Positions 18,702 through 29,300 of a stretch of DNA of 64,000 nt are shown here, piece by piece. Numbering within the stretch: the first letter of the stretch is position 1; the number at the start of each line of letters is the position of its first letter. Source of the DNA: Spongiimicrobium salis. Lineage in GTDB: Bacteria > Bacteroidota > Bacteroidia > Flavobacteriales > Flavobacteriaceae. The DNA is taken from assembly GCF_043678055.1 (NCBI RefSeq), contig NZ_JBHEQA010000001.1:496001-560000 (forward strand). Direction: 5' to 3'. The notes beneath the pieces were generated by a model. It did not search any database. It was given only the letters and a program-made list of their open reading frames with translations, and was not told where the DNA came from. The position numbers were made by a program, and so were the translations under genes.

Positions 18702-19319
18702 TTATCTAATTATAATATTTTGAGATCTTGGACAAATAAGCCCTCCTTGTCCGCTACCAAAACCGTCATCATAATAATCCTCATTTGGCAAAGGCTTTCT
18801 ATTTTCAAATTTCACTTTTACCTTATTTAAATCATATGGAGGTTTTTTTTCTTCTGGTTCCACTCCTTCTCGGTAATAAAATTCGTTATCAAAAACTTTG
18901 TGTCTTATAAGTGGACTTGTTGAATGTAATCTAGCCAATCGTCTATCGACTTCTATTTTATTACTTATTTGACAGTGCTTGCCATAGACGTCAGAAACTC
19001 TTTTTAAATAGAACTTGTTACTATTCCCCTCTACCTCAACTATTATTTTTCCTCCTATAACTTCACTTTTTGAGTTTTTTATTATTACATAACGAGCTCT
19101 TTTTAGCCCTATGTTTATTAATCCTTTGTAATTAAACAATCTCAATTCAATTTTTCTAAACGTATATCCTCCTTTCGCTTTTCTACTATTAGCAGTAAAC
19201 CTTGCAAAAATCATAAAAAAAGTCCCATACAATTGACTTGCGTATATTGCTTGAAAATCATCTTTATTAGACAAATCTATATTTCCGATTACATTTGTTT
19301 TTTTAGCTGCTTCTCTCAT
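18702..19319 (-). CDS. small companion protein of the subtilase-kinase module, copy 2
   Basis: 205 residues, paralog of the protein at 12835. The shared block is YASQLYGTFFMIFARFT (about residues 25-41), and later FDNEFYYREGV matches FDQEFYERDGL. There is no signal peptide, and the composition is basic and beta-rich. It is placed between subtilase and kinase as in the other module. The base composition is low in GC, like the subtilase gene upstream. Function is unknown; a role connecting protease and kinase is inferred from conserved order. Confidence 0.65.
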   Translation of the reverse strand: MREAAKKTNVIGNIDLSNKDDFQAIYASQLYGTFFMIFARFTANSRKAKGGYTFRKIELRLFNYKGLINIGLKRARYVIIKNSKSEVIGGKIIVEVEGNSNKFYLKRVSDVYGKHCQISNKIEVDRRLARLHSTSPLIRHKVFDNEFYYREGVEPEEKKPPYDLNKVKVKFENRKPLPNEDYYDDGFGSGQGGLICPRSQNIIIR

Positions 19320-19346
19320 ATTAAGTAATAATTTAAGTTAATTATA

Positions 19347-20516
19347 TTAGGTAATTTGAACTAATCCAGAACCAACATCTTGTAATTCCCAATCTGTACA
19401 ACTCAAGACATTTTGTTTTAGAATCTTTAAAATTTCATCACATTTCGCTTTAGGTTTTTTTTCAAATAATAGAGCTAGAATACCTGAAACGAAAGCCGCA
19501 GCCATACTTGTTCCACTAAATATCATATTAGAACCAGTTTTAATTTTTGATTTGGTTGACCATGAAGAATAAATATTAGTAGCTGGGGCTACAAAATCAA
19601 TCTTCTGTTTTAAATAAAGATTAGCTTGATTAGCCAATGAATAAACATCGTACTCTTCATTTATACCGCTTACCGCTATAGCACTTGGAGAATCAGACGG
19701 GCTTGCAATTGAGTAACACTCCATTCCACACAATGAATTAGTTCGAATACTATGATTTCCAACAGCGGCTACTGTAATACTTCCTTTGTTTTTTGCGTAT
19801 TTAATAACTCTCTCGAAAACTTTATCATATTCTTTTCCATTATTTCGAATACCATAAGAAATGTTAATTACTTTACACTTATGCTTGACAGCCCATAAAA
19901 TACCTCTAATAATATCAGCTTTGTATCCTCTTTTCTTTCTACTATCATCCAAAACTTTACAAGCATAAATATTACTTTTATAAGCTATACCATATCTTAT
20001 CCCATCCGAATCTTTATATCCGCAAGCAATTCCGATACAATGCATTCCATGTCCGTTAAAATCCTGCGCTGTTTTACTTATAAAAGATTTTGTTATTATT
20101 TTCCTATTGGCAAATTGTTTATGAAATTTATCATAACCTGTATCTAAAATGGCAACATTAACCCCATCACCTGTTAAATTTGAATTCAAAACATTTACTC
20201 TTTGTATTCCCCAATTATTGGGTTCATCATCAGGTTTAGAAAACATATCTCTTTCGTCAACTTCAAATGATTCTTCATTTATAAATTCATATCCGATAAA
20301 TTTCTCTCGTATTCCAAAACTACTAGGCACATTAACATTACCCACTAGAGCAACAGAAATTTCTTTAAATATGATTGCCTCATTTTTTTTTAAATTTTTA
20401 GATATAATATCTTCAGAAAGACTATCATAAAACTTATCAATTTTATAGGGTTTTAAACTTTTTTTTATATAATCCAAGGTTGCACCTTGTTCAAAGATTG
20501 CATACTTACGATTCAT
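19347..20516 (-). CDS. subtilisin-family (S8) serine protease, copy 2
   Basis: 389 residues. The catalytic residues are Asp in VAILDTGYDKFH (about 125), His in FNGHGMHCIGIACG (about 154), Asn in VAAVGNHS (about 252) and Ser in FSGTSMAAAFVSG (about 335). The N-terminal 100 residues could be an I9-like prodomain. There is no signal peptide, so it should stay in the cytoplasm unless exported another way. It heads a four-gene operon with the companion, kinase copy 2 and the response regulator. The gene is strongly AT-rich (25% GC on a sampled line), unlike the neighbouring genes at 40-45%. The dyad at 20575 lies 59 bp upstream. Confidence 0.88.
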   Translation of the reverse strand: MNRKYAIFEQGATLDYIKKSLKPYKIDKFYDSLSEDIISKNLKKNEAIIFKEISVALVGNVNVPSSFGIREKFIGYEFINEESFEVDERDMFSKPDDEPNNWGIQRVNVLNSNLTGDGVNVAILDTGYDKFHKQFANRKIITKSFISKTAQDFNGHGMHCIGIACGYKDSDGIRYGIAYKSNIYACKVLDDSRKKRGYKADIIRGILWAVKHKCKVINISYGIRNNGKEYDKVFERVIKYAKNKGSITVAAVGNHSIRTNSLCGMECYSIASPSDSPSAIAVSGINEEYDVYSLANQANLYLKQKIDFVAPATNIYSSWSTKSKIKTGSNMIFSGTSMAAAFVSGILALLFEKKPKAKCDEILKILKQNVLSCTDWELQDVGSGLVQIT

Positions 20517-20571
20517 AAATCAAATATTTTATTAGTAAAAAATTCAAAATTCCTCTAATACTTTTACTTAT

Positions 20572-20657
20572 AAAATCCCCACTCATAGGGATTTTTCCAT
20601 AAAACAAACACGGGTAAGTAAAAACTGGTAAATAGAAAGGGGGCAGATGTCAGTAAA
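20572..20657. repeat. 86-bp upstream block shared with 34492-34577
   Basis: It shares with 34492-34577 the ordered elements ATCCCC, TTTTTCCAT, GTAAGTAAAA and GGG-AGATGTCAGTAAA. The spacing from GTAAGTA to GGG-AGATG is exactly 27 bp in both copies. The block sits between the divergent genes at 20516 and 20879 and begins with the dyad at 20575. It is probably a shared promoter or operator region. Confidence 0.5.
20575..20592. promoter_or_regulatory. NarL-type dyad ATCCCC-N6-AGGGAT upstream of subtilase copy 2
   Basis: Half-sites ATCCCC and AGGGAT, spacer ACTCAT, 59 bp upstream of the ATG at 20516. Flanking A and T runs let it form a longer hairpin (20572-20595), so attenuation in the leader is an alternative. 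Confidence 0.55.
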
Positions 20658-20742
20658 GTACTGATTTTTCATGAGATTAAAAACTTCAAATATCGATTTT
20701 ATATCGTTTAGCATATAACACTACTTATTGTCCAAAACCAAA

Positions 20743-20760
20743 ATCCCTAAAAATGGGGAT
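20743..20760. promoter_or_regulatory. NarL-type dyad ATCCCT-N6-GGGGAT upstream of the giant-protein operon
   Basis: Half-sites ATCCCT and GGGGAT, spacer AAAAAT, 119 bp upstream of the ATG at 20879. It is the second dyad in this 362-bp divergent region. A separate 7-bp dyad, GAATACT and AGTATTC (20820-20840), lies between it and the gene. Nothing else was recognised in this gap. Confidence 0.5.
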
Positions 20761-20878
20761 TGCCCTTCATTGCGTTTTCTTCTAATTTTATACTATTCTA
20801 AAGTTCCTCCTGAATAATGGAATACTCCAAAGTAGTATTCAAGATGGCATACCTACAAAAACCACTAAAAACGTCAGG

Positions 20879-23800
20879 ATGGAAACAAAACAATTGAACA
20901 ATACCCTCAACAACCTCATTGGGCATTTAACATTGGATACGCCTGAAGAGCAGAAGAAATTTGATCGACTTACCAAGTCCTTATCACAATCTTCTTTGGA
21001 AGAGGAGTTGCAAGCTCCGGTTAAAACCTCCTTTAAATTCGAAAAATCGGATATCTTTTTTAAGGATAACATCAGGGGAACCCAGAAAAAAGCCATTCTT
21101 AATATCACCAAAAACCGAGAGAAGAAAAAAAGCAAAACACAATACAAAGTTTTCCGTAGGGAAGCGCCTATCAGGGAACACCTTTTGTACAATTCCATTG
21201 CCGATTGGGCCATTGGAGCCAGAGTGGATCATTCTTTAGGGCCTTTTAAAAATAAGGATGGACGGCAATTCTGGTACGACTTCTTTCCCATTGAAAAGAA
21301 AATTGCCTTATATATTCAAGGTGAAGCTCATCCCGTGCTCCTCTTTTCTATAAAACAGGGTAGAACCCTAACCCCAAATTTGAATGTTCCTATACGAGTC
21401 AATCCCTCAAAAACCTACACCTTAAATAAGGGCAGTATTTGGATCTTGTCCAAATTTCTTGCTCCTAATGCACCAACCGGAAAGTATACCGGGCTGACCA
21501 TCAATAGTGGAAAAATCACTTTGAACAGTGCACCGCAATTGGTCAATGAAAAACTTACAGCTTCGGCCAATACGATGATTAAGGTACAGCTACAGTTAGA
21601 CCAACCGGAAGTAGAAGATGCGGATAAAAACAGTCCTTACGGGGCTGATGCACGAAAGATGCAATTGGAACTTCCTAAAAAGCTCGCTTTTCATTTCTCC
21701 GGGAATGGCCGTAAAATTGATGCCGTATCCAATGCCAACTGGGGGCTTTATGGGCAAAAAATGGCTTTTGACTGGCAGGAAGACAAACAAGCCACCTACG
21801 ATGCCATCATCCAACGTATTTATTTTTCTTTTAAAGCTTCCGAGCAAAAAATGAGCATTCTGGAGCATGGCTCTCCTTTCAACAGCTTGAAAAATGAGGC
21901 TAACCTCCAAAAAAGTGGTTGGGTACTTCCTGTAGCAGATATCGATATCACCCAGCCTTTGGCAGCGGAGGGAATAGGCGGCATTTTTGCACAAACCCAA
22001 AAAGGGATATCTACAACATGGCAAGGTATGGAAGGTGGCGGACTCTTATTGGGTGCCCCTGCTTTTCTGATCAGCCCAGGGCAGATTTTTTTATTGGATC
22101 TTTTGGCCGGAAACCCTCATGCACAGCATTCTTTAGATTTATGGAAAGATGAACTAAATCCTTTCGGGACTACGCTAACACTAGGTTTTACAGATAAAAC
22201 ATCATTTTACTATGCCAGTAATGCCAATGGCAATGAGTTGTTGATGACATTTACCAATGCCAAGCTAAATATAGATCGTCCGGTACGGGTAAATGGTACC
22301 CCACCAACTGTACGTTCCATGAACTCTTTATTGCTTATTGCCGTGAGTAAGGCCAATAAATTGATATACCTATTGGACGATAATCTTATTCTGGATGATG
22401 CCGAAATCACGAATGAAGATCCCTTTATTCCAGAACGCATGGCTTTTGCTATTAAAAATGCCTTATTTAAGGTGACGCAACCGAATGGGTGTCTCCTTTT
22501 TGGCACATTATCGGATACTTATACTAAAGTAGAACAAGGTTTCTTGTTTCTCACTTTTGGATTGTTCGCCTACATCCCTACCCTACCTGACCCATATGCG
22601 GCCAATCTAGGTATACTGCGTAGACAAATTCGGGGTAGGGAGGGCAATCCAACTACGGGCGCAGTAGCAAATCCCCAACAATTTACTGCTTGGTTGGTCT
22701 GCAGAGTTGCCTGGGATGTTCCACTAACCGCCGAAGAAAACGATCGGGTGGAGGTATCTTTCCATTTCGCACCTTTAAACAATCCTTTCGCCAGCATTTC
22801 TTTGGAAAGTCCAGAAGAAGATGCCCAAAACACAACTGCCATAGGTACGGGAATACACACCGACTCTGGTGTACATAGCGTCTCTCGATCAAGTACTCCC
22901 GTACCTTCTTTAGAAACTACCTCCAGAACCGATGCCTTTAGAGGCACATTGACCAACACCGACTTTAGCAATGAAACAGGGCGTGACGTACATACCGCTT
23001 CAGCCGCTGCTAGTTCGGATTTGCCGCGTTTACCCGATTATGAATCGCAATGGGATAAGGAAACGTCCAGATATCGTCGTGATCTCTTCGCCCTGTTGGA
23101 TGTAAGTACCAATGCCGATCTTTTTGGGATTAGCTTTGATCTCCTTACCCGTCGGGATTTTCGTGTGACTACCGGCGTGAATGCCAATGGAGAAAACACT
23201 TCCAGTTTTTTTCCGGTTCAAGTGGTGGGCATGGAAGTGGTTAGCGCAGGGGCCAATGTAAAAGCTTTTACGGTTCCTCAAATTTCATGGGAGCCCGTAT
23301 TTAACCTTACTCCTCAGGTACCCCCTCCAACGGGCCCTATTCCTGGGGATCCTGATTTTGGTTTTAATTATTATCCGAATGATGGAGGTCCTTCACATAT
23401 TCTCAACAACAGTATGGAGCAAGTGGCTCTAGCTCCGCTTCCCATAACGGAGTTTTTGGTCAAAAAAAGGGCTGAAGACGATGATTTCCAGGCCCTATCA
23501 TTTTTCACCCTTCCTTTTGGATTAAAGGCTGTGGCTTCTTTGGAACAACAATACGGTACAGGGAATGAAACTAGGGATGGTGGTGACATCAATCAGGAAG
23601 ACATTCAGTTTGAAAATGAGGTGAAAAATGGTTTACAATTGCGATTGGATGCGGGAATGCCGCTGCGTGAAGGAGATAGCAAGATGTTTATGGGCACTAC
23701 CGTACAGCTAAATAATATTCTTAATTTATTCGGAGGCACTACTGGCAATAGTACCCTAGGGGGAAGTGTTACTGAAATTTTTAACGGGGAGTTTTTCAAT

Positions 23801-26296
23801 CCTCAACCGGGGCCCTTCAACCTTTTAAAAAATCGAGGAGTTCCCATGACCCGTATGGACATGAGTGGTTATGGGGCCAATATGTTTAGCAATTGGTTGA
23901 ACACCAAAGCTGCCTTGGCCGAAACAAGTCAGGCAAAATTCGATATTTTCATGGGACGCTGTGCCCATGAGGTCATTCAGGTTAAGAGTATCGTATATCC
24001 CTGGGCCATAAAAGTAGTGCGAACCATTACTTTGTTTAGGGTGGCCAGTGGATATACCTATCGCTTTGATTCCGGTTGGCGGGCAGAGAGTGATGGGAAA
24101 TTCGATTTCCGATACTTTGTTTTTGTGCCCAATCCGGCAAATCCCCCCGTACCTCCCTTAATAGCCGATGAAAGATCAACGGACTATGAAATACATCCTG
24201 GCCTTGTAAAAGGATTATACAATATCAGCAATATCACGGAAACTTCAGAAATCGAACCCTTTATAGATCAGCTGGTCATTGCGAATGGAGAACTTTATGT
24301 GGACGAAGATGGACGGGAAGTTACCAATACTACAGGAGGCAATTTAAGTTTTGAGGTTAAATTACAGCCACTCTATTTTGATGCAGATGTGGAAATAGAA
24401 CATACTACCACAGGTTTTGTTTCCAAAAAAACGGCCGATGGAGAGAAGGATGTAGTCCCTTCCAAGCGTATCGTAGGCTTTGTTCAATTGGCTCCAAAAG
24501 GAATTCCTTTGAACAACGAGGCCTTAAAGCGACTTATTACACGCCAAGGTACTATTGGAGGGCCTTTGGATTGTGAGGTTGACCTTGCGGAGAGCACTCA
24601 AAAAATGCGCTTGAGTCGTTTTGACTTTAGCAATTCTTTTGGGAATAATGGTGTGGACCCCACTTTTGCCATCGCGGGTAGGGGAAATGTACTCCTGCCC
24701 AAAGACGGGAGTTGGAGTATGGTAAAGCACGAGCGTAGCACGGGTGATGTAAGTCCGGTACCCACCAATTTGAGCATTCCTGTAATCCGGGAAGGAAAAA
24801 TTGTAAAGGATGTGGCCAACGATAGTGTAAAAGTAGAAAGCCCCCCAGGAGGTGCGCTTACACGAATAGCTGAGCCCACCGAACTCTTGCGAAATCCCGT
24901 GGACACTACTTTGAATTATGGATTCTTGCAAAGTACCGATACCCAAAAAGCCCTATTCTTGACCCCTTCCTTTAAACAGGGAGATAAGAAATTGTTGAGT
25001 AAAACACCTCCTCTATTTGTGGATGCTTTTCGTATTGTAAATTCCAAAGGTATTTTTCCCAACATAGGCGATGCAACAAATTTTATAGGAGACACTATCG
25101 GCGAGGCCGTTCTCATGAAAAAGAATGGAGGCTTCCCTTTTGACACCAGCAGCTTACAAGATTTGGGACAGGATGTTTTTGAATTGATGGACATCCAGGA
25201 TACCATAGATGGTGTAAAGCAACAAGGACTACAGCTATTGCACAATCCCGAAGAAGTATTTGATTTGCCCACCGAATTTGAACTTATTGATGTAGGCGAT
25301 GGCAATTTTAGGATTTACATTGAGTACGCCAAGACCGATAATAATGGTGGTGTAGAAGAAGCCGGTTCTCTGGAATTTGATATCAATTCCGTGGCCAAGA
25401 GCTGGAAAAGTAAAATGAACAACATAGGCTTGGTCATTGATTTGGCCGGAATAAAGCGCTTGATGACCATACGCGGGAATTGGGATTCCAAAAATGGGGA
25501 AGAAGCCAGTTACCCTCAACCAGAATTAAAATTTTCTCCTGAACTCCAACCTCTGGTAGATCTATTGGAAATTCTACAGAGCTTACAAAGTGGTGATTAT
25601 GGGGCGGCCATTGGCAAGGGGTTAAAGTTGGCCATGAGCAATAAAGCGGGCAGTTGGGAATATAAATTTGAGGCATCCAAAGAAATTCCGGTCTTGCGAT
25701 TTCCTGTACCTGATGCCGTATATAATGACCCCAATACTCCCTTTAAACTGGAATGTGGCCTCACCATTGGCGCTTATTTCAACGCAGCTTTAAAAGTCAC
25801 CACGGATGCCAATGAACTCTTGCCCAGTGCGGGTGGTTCTCTTGGTTTCTATGCACGACTCTCGGTAATGTGCGTTTCCATTTCTGCAGCTACCATATAT
25901 GCGATTGGACAAGCTAACGTAGCTATTGCCGCAGATACCAAAATAGGTCCTTCCCTACGCATGAAGTTTGGTTTTGGCGCCCAGATCGTTATTGGGTTGC
26001 CAGTAGCCGGGAACGTTAGCGTGCTCTTTGTAGTGGGGGCCGAGATTTTTATCGCCTCCGGCATCGTTGAAGTATCTGCCTTTTTACTCTTTGAAGGTCA
26101 TGCTGAAATTTTAGGAGGTATCGTAGCCATAACCATTCGTATTGAAGCAAAAGGAACCTACACTAAAAAAGCCATTGGAACTGGGTCCCGCACCGACCTT
26201 GAATGTCAGGTCACTTTTGGTCTGGACATCAGTATTGCCTTTATCATTAACATAAGTTTTTCCGAATCCTGGTCAGAACAACGCCAGATCGCTTAA
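20879..26296 (+). CDS. giant protein of unknown function (1805 aa)
   Basis: No family was recognised. The first 100 residues are charged and helical without a signal peptide. Residues 100-640 are beta-rich with many WG, FG and NPF turns. About 640-720 is a low-complexity Ser/Thr/Asp linker. The next 900 residues are again beta-rich and aromatic. The last 200 residues are a run of glycine- and alanine-rich hydrophobic strands (VIGLPVAGNVSVLFVVGAE, GIVEVSAFLLFEGHAEI) that resemble barrel or pore strands more than transmembrane helices. The gene is co-transcribed with the 1446-residue gene 15 bp later. Upstream dyads link it to the protease regulon. A structural or surface assembly component, or a large toxin-like protein, is possible but unproven. 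Confidence 0.7.
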   Translation: METKQLNNTLNNLIGHLTLDTPEEQKKFDRLTKSLSQSSLEEELQAPVKTSFKFEKSDIFFKDNIRGTQKKAILNITKNREKKKSKTQYKVFRREAPIREHLLYNSIADWAIGARVDHSLGPFKNKDGRQFWYDFFPIEKKIALYIQGEAHPVLLFSIKQGRTLTPNLNVPIRVNPSKTYTLNKGSIWILSKFLAPNAPTGKYTGLTINSGKITLNSAPQLVNEKLTASANTMIKVQLQLDQPEVEDADKNSPYGADARKMQLELPKKLAFHFSGNGRKIDAVSNANWGLYGQKMAFDWQEDKQATYDAIIQRIYFSFKASEQKMSILEHGSPFNSLKNEANLQKSGWVLPVADIDITQPLAAEGIGGIFAQTQKGISTTWQGMEGGGLLLGAPAFLISPGQIFLLDLLAGNPHAQHSLDLWKDELNPFGTTLTLGFTDKTSFYYASNANGNELLMTFTNAKLNIDRPVRVNGTPPTVRSMNSLLLIAVSKANKLIYLLDDNLILDDAEITNEDPFIPERMAFAIKNALFKVTQPNGCLLFGTLSDTYTKVEQGFLFLTFGLFAYIPTLPDPYAANLGILRRQIRGREGNPTTGAVANPQQFTAWLVCRVAWDVPLTAEENDRVEVSFHFAPLNNPFASISLESPEEDAQNTTAIGTGIHTDSGVHSVSRSSTPVPSLETTSRTDAFRGTLTNTDFSNETGRDVHTASAAASSDLPRLPDYESQWDKETSRYRRDLFALLDVSTNADLFGISFDLLTRRDFRVTTGVNANGENTSSFFPVQVVGMEVVSAGANVKAFTVPQISWEPVFNLTPQVPPPTGPIPGDPDFGFNYYPNDGGPSHILNNSMEQVALAPLPITEFLVKKRAEDDDFQALSFFTLPFGLKAVASLEQQYGTGNETRDGGDINQEDIQFENEVKNGLQLRLDAGMPLREGDSKMFMGTTVQLNNILNLFGGTTGNSTLGGSVTEIFNGEFFNPQPGPFNLLKNRGVPMTRMDMSGYGANMFSNWLNTKAALAETSQAKFDIFMGRCAHEVIQVKSIVYPWAIKVVRTITLFRVASGYTYRFDSGWRAESDGKFDFRYFVFVPNPANPPVPPLIADERSTDYEIHPGLVKGLYNISNITETSEIEPFIDQLVIANGELYVDEDGREVTNTTGGNLSFEVKLQPLYFDADVEIEHTTTGFVSKKTADGEKDVVPSKRIVGFVQLAPKGIPLNNEALKRLITRQGTIGGPLDCEVDLAESTQKMRLSRFDFSNSFGNNGVDPTFAIAGRGNVLLPKDGSWSMVKHERSTGDVSPVPTNLSIPVIREGKIVKDVANDSVKVESPPGGALTRIAEPTELLRNPVDTTLNYGFLQSTDTQKALFLTPSFKQGDKKLLSKTPPLFVDAFRIVNSKGIFPNIGDATNFIGDTIGEAVLMKKNGGFPFDTSSLQDLGQDVFELMDIQDTIDGVKQQGLQLLHNPEEVFDLPTEFELIDVGDGNFRIYIEYAKTDNNGGVEEAGSLEFDINSVAKSWKSKMNNIGLVIDLAGIKRLMTIRGNWDSKNGEEASYPQPELKFSPELQPLVDLLEILQSLQSGDYGAAIGKGLKLAMSNKAGSWEYKFEASKEIPVLRFPVPDAVYNDPNTPFKLECGLTIGAYFNAALKVTTDANELLPSAGGSLGFYARLSVMCVSISAATIYAIGQANVAIAADTKIGPSLRMKFGFGAQIVIGLPVAGNVSVLFVVGAEIFIASGIVEVSAFLLFEGHAEILGGIVAITIRIEAKGTYTKKAIGTGSRTDLECQVTFGLDISIAFIINISFSESWSEQRQIA

Positions 26297-26311
26297 GTAA
26301 AGAAATTGATT

Positions 26312-29300
26312 ATGACACCGAATCAGAGATTATCCATAATGACATTTCCACAATTTTTTGATGGAAATCAACTTCATGTGAATATTGTAGTACTTCCGCG
26401 AGATCACAATCCCCTTAATCCAATCATCATTGGGGGTGATGCCCCTATTCCTGATAGTACAGTGGCTTTTGCCGATGCCAATTTTTCATTTAATGCACAA
26501 CTCTTGCAAGGGTTCGGAACACATCCACTTCCACAACCACAGGCATTGAACCTTGGCGTTCCTCTAACTACGGAAAATCCAGGGAATCCCAGAGCGATTT
26601 TTGAAGCTATGGGTAATCATTTCCAAATTTTCGATGCCACCATGGAAAATTCCAATATAAATCTTCAAAACATTCCCAAGGAACGACAATTTGAAGATGC
26701 CCGTCCCAGAGCAGTATCGGTAAGCAAATACCTTCCAAAAAGTTATAGAAACGCTACCCATTTCACGGCTCCCAGGACCAAAAATGCGGTCACGGACGAC
26801 AGCTATCACTGTGCAGTGAAGGCGGCTAAGTTCTATGCCGGTTTTAAGCGCAGTCCTGACATTGTGAGTTGGGGAAAAGTTTTTGCCCATATGCTGCGTC
26901 AACCGCTGTTGGCCAGAGCTGCCGGATTTATATACTCTACGACCCTTCCCATAGATGCCAATAGTTTTCCGGATGGGGGTTATCTTTATATCGATCTGGC
27001 CGAGGGCAGTAGTTACAGTCCCCAGCAGGCGGCGGATGCTTCTTTTATCAAAAGCTATGCGGCCAGAATTCCGGCCTTGACTCCGGGGGAACCACGTCAG
27101 GTTTTCGCTCCTATGCTGTACCCTGTATTAGCCATACACGATGGTAATTATGACGAGTTATTCCAGGAAACCGCAGAATTTGACGATGGTTTTGCCAAAA
27201 TTGTGCATTGCCATCAACCGCCACATCGGAATCCGTTGGAAGAAGAAGCCGATGGGTCCTATCCTACCAAGGAAACCGGCATTCACTTCTCCTGGAACGA
27301 TCAACAAATATTGATTTGGTACATGCGTCAATTGATGATAGATTCTTCAGTGGCAGGACCTTCCCAACGTTTGGATGCGCCTTTAGGTATCCTAGGATAT
27401 CACATTGATGTTCGCCAATTGGCCGATGCCGGAGATCCTGAAAATCCTTGGGAGTCACTGAATCGCGTCAGCAGTAGGCAACCTTTAACCTTAGCCCGAA
27501 ATCCACTGAACCCAGGAGAGCGTATTGAATTGGGGAGTTTTGAAGGGGAACTCCCCTATCAAGTATATCCTACCCAATTGGACGGCACGGAGCAAGTTAC
27601 CGGACAATTACAGACCTACTGGCTTCCCATGTATTTTGCAAATTGGAACGGACATAGCATGGTATTGCCCAACGAAGATGCTGCCACTATCTATCAAACT
27701 ACGAATGCCAATGTAGACTCAGATCCTTTTGGCACTCCGGTTTTTGATCAAGATGGAAATCCGGTGTTGGATGAAAATGGCATTCAACGGACCACAGGAA
27801 CCGGGGTCACCGGTGCTGCGCAAAATCAATTGAATCAAATGTACATCGCCGGAGCTATTTCTGCCCAATTGCGCTATGGAAGCAGCTATCAGTTCAGAAT
27901 TCGAATGCAAGACATTAGTGGTGGTGCACCCAGTATTGATCAAAATCCTATCCATGATACCCCTTCCGATATCGCTACCTGTAATTTCAAAAGATATATT
28001 GCACCTATTCAACCTAGAATTCAGGAAATAGAGGCACTACAAACCGATGATGAAAATGTAGAACATCCTATCCTCAGCACGGACGGACCTTCGGAACTTA
28101 ACGAGCTGAATATTAGACGGCCCAAACTAGGATTTCCAGCAGTAGCTTACACGGACAAGTATGCCGATCCGGTCCAACGGCTTTTAAATCAATCTAACCT
28201 AGGACTTCAGCCCGATCTGGCCAATGCGGAACATCGTGTGGGTCTTGGTATTGCCGATCCTGATGTTTACGCCATAGAAATTACTGTGGAAATAGAAACC
28301 CTAAAACTAGATAAGCTTGAAAGTGTAAACGGGAAAGAAGATTATGTACATTTATATACGACACGTAGAACCTTCCCTCCTATTGCCAACGATGATGATT
28401 ATGAAGCCAACCTTAACATTCCCATACAATATGTAGATATACAGGGCCCGGACAAGGTTTTGAATTTAGGGAACGAATTGAATCTGGCACAGGATTTAGG
28501 CCTAGCCGATACCATTGACAATCTATCGGAACTCGTTCTTCCTACGGCCCGCATGGCACGATTAACCATTCGTGCGGTGTGCGAAGATAAAGCTACACCT
28601 AGTGAAACCAATGCGTATTATGGTGTCATTGACGAGGCCAATACCCAGTTGGATGTGCGTTATGGGGAAGCTTTTAGTATACAACTGTACAAAGCTTCGG
28701 AAGACGAAACCAATTTATTGGTACAGACCGCAGGAGTACCGCAACTACAGGGAATCTATATGCAGCCTGATGTTCAAAATGTATTTGATGGAAAAGTCAG
28801 TACACTTCTTTTTGGGAAGCAAAATACCAGGGTCTTGAACAATGTACAACAATTGGCCGATCAACTGGATCTGGAAAGCACCGGACTTACGCTCACTGGA
28901 GCTAAAGGCAAACGGGTAGTATTTGGCTGCTCTAGTCGTATTCGTCATACACTGTCGCCCGACGGATCATCGATCACTTTTGCTTCTAAAAGTGACTTGA
29001 TCAACCATTGGTTATGTTGTGTAAGCGTTGAAATTGATCGAGATTGGATGTGGGATGCCCTAAAAACAGATGCATTCCTCGTTAATAGGACCTATGGCTT
29101 TACCCATGACGAGCAACCCTTGGCGACCAATGCCGAAATTGGTCGTATTAAAATGATTCGTACCGCCTCTTTTGAGGCCTTGGATGGACCGCAACGCAAT
29201 TCCACCAGAATCGTATTCATTGATGCCGTAGAGCCAAAAAAAGAGGCCCAAGGCAATGTTCCTCTATTTCCGGATACCATTGATGTACGTTATACCCTTG

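Noticed and set aside
22570..25676. Several long antisense frames inside the giant-protein genes
   Set aside because: They overlap strongly protein-like coding DNA in the other strand, and their own sequences are low-complexity shadows of it.
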